A stretch of DNA of 63,656 nucleotides. It comes from Corynebacterium tuscaniense (GTDB lineage Bacteria; Actinomycetota; Actinomycetes; Mycobacteriales; Mycobacteriaceae). The stretch is taken from contig NZ_VXKH01000005.1 of assembly GCF_008693065.1 (NCBI RefSeq), forward strand, positions 1-63,656. Direction: 5' to 3'. Below, piece after piece: positions 63,154-63,656 of this stretch. The notes under the pieces are model-generated. The model saw only the letters and a program-made list of their open reading frames with translations. It did not search any database and was not told the DNA's origin. A program made the translations under genes and the position numbers. Position 1 is the stretch's first letter. The number at the start of each line of letters is the position of its first letter.

Positions 63154-63225
63154 TCCATAGGGTTTTTGGACATGGAGTCCGGTGTCTTTTTGGACACGGA
63201 ATCCATGGTGTTCTTGGACATTTCT
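63154..63225 (+). repeat. Three 24-bp tandem repeats
   Basis: Three consecutive 24-nt units share TCCNNNGNNTTNTTGGACA. Units 1 and 2 each form a small hairpin (GTCCA/TGGAC; GTGTC/GACAC). They separate ackA from the possible transposase remnant. Confidence 0.65.
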
Positions 63226-63231
63226 AGCGGC

Positions 63232-63656
63232 TTATGGTTGTAGCCTGCGTTTCGGCCGGGGCTTGGATAGTTTCGGGTTCATCTGGGGTGGTCGGCGGTG
63301 TTTCATTCCTTCGACGAGGTTGATGTTGACCTGACCACCTGGTGGCCTGTGGCTCAACGTGATCGGCAGGGGCACGCTGAAGAGGAATTCACCGTCATGG
63401 GCCGTGTAGAACTCCGCAGTGTTATCGGCTGTGACCGTGGAGTAGAGTCTGCGGTTTTTAAACCTCAGACCAATGTAGAGACCGAAGCCGCACACGCGTA
63501 CAACGCCATCTTTGCTCATGCAGAGTTGCTCTGGGATGCCCCAATAGTTTGTTGAATGTGTCGTAGGCATCGTTAACGTAGGGGTATCGGTGGGAGGTAT
63601 GCCTTGCTGAGCTGCCATGTCATCGGTGTTGGCCTCGTGTGAAGTTGCCGCTTCCG
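63232..63656 (-). pseudogene. Possible C-terminal remnant of an IS481-like transposase
   Basis: An open frame on the minus strand enters from the right edge. The end (VVRVCGFGLYIGLRFKNRRL, YTAHDGEFLFSVPLPI) resembles the beta-strand tail that follows the integrase core in IS481-type transposases. No catalytic Asp/Glu region is in the window. The frame has a first ATG at 63618 but is open further. It may be a degraded element or simply a partial gene. Confidence 0.35.

Noticed and set aside
63298..63555. Plus-strand 85-codon frame at the right edge
   Set aside because: It is the mirror of the minus-strand frame, which has a more protein-like sequence and an end typical of transposases.
1..63656. 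CRISPR arrays, prophage genes, rRNA, tmRNA or replication origin
   Set aside because: No regularly spaced repeats with spacers, no phage structural or integrase genes and no rRNA-like blocks were seen; tandem repeats found are short and gapless.

Overview
The window reads as the chromosome of a Corynebacterium species (Actinobacteria, moderately high GC). The main grounds are gene content and order: an AftD-type arabinofuranosyltransferase beside a DUF2613 protein, dcd and ugd, alaT, dnaK-grpE-dnaJ-hspR, gltS next to clpB, adhA, a ThtR-like protein, pyrE, a TrmH/SpoU methylase, fba, purA, fprA, pta and ackA. This set and neighbourhood match what I know of C. glutamicum. At least a dozen genes carry a TANNNT -10 hexamer 6-8 nt before the start codon, the pattern of leaderless transcripts. 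I cannot name the species.

Layout. 1-5.2 kb: cell-envelope genes (AftD end, GH3 lipoprotein, VanW protein, lipase) and tRNA-Gly(CCC). 5.2-10.6 kb: dcd, ugd, alaT and two membrane proteins. 10.6-14.3 kb: a heterodimeric ABC exporter. 14.3-17.1 kb: a phosphate cassette in which a Na+/Pi cotransporter is cotranscribed with a PstS-like lipoprotein and a small unknown protein. 17.1-22.1 kb: a shrunken FprA-like flavoprotein with its own promoter and operator, a GPP34 protein, lipoate ligase, a DJ-1/PfpI protein and an AI-2E-type transporter. 22.3-28.7 kb: two tandem secreted paralogues, then the HspR/SigH-type chaperone operon. 28.8-33.2 kb: a surface pair, a protein with repeated Ig-like domains and a membrane-anchored metzincin-type protease. 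33.2-40.2 kb: pyruvate oxidase, a probable type VII-associated pair, a nitrilase-family enzyme, gltS and an HTH regulator. 40.8-55.2 kb: clpB, adhA, DUF4265, an active-site-substituted rhodanese, pyrE, trmH, GH76, fba, FUSC and purA. 55.3-57.3 kb: an AT-richer island with one membrane protein of unknown family. 57.3-63 kb: a secreted GH16-like protein, fprA, pta and ackA. The right edge holds a possible transposase remnant.

Regulation is readable in places. dnaK and clpB share the same two-layer architecture: a SigH-like GGAA-N19-GTT promoter plus HAIR inverted repeats (TTGAGT-N7-ACTCAA) for HspR, which is encoded in the first operon. A strong intrinsic terminator separates grpE from dnaJ. 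adhA has a GGGGA-N3-TCCCC palindrome.

The least explained signals are DNA-level repeats. (1) The 10-mer CTTATCGACG occurs 16 times, 8 per strand, in three reading frames and in two intergenic regions; about 0.1 copies are expected by chance. (2) Three long intergenic regions carry clusters of palindromes with the core GGACA-N-AT-N-TGTCC, several followed by a conserved CATATATG-type segment. (3) A 16-mer, GGGTGAAGGATTTAAC, recurs singly and as inverted pairs, and a second element (22169-22250) has the same geometry: 16-bp perfect arms about 50 nt apart. These are the best candidates for something undescribed.
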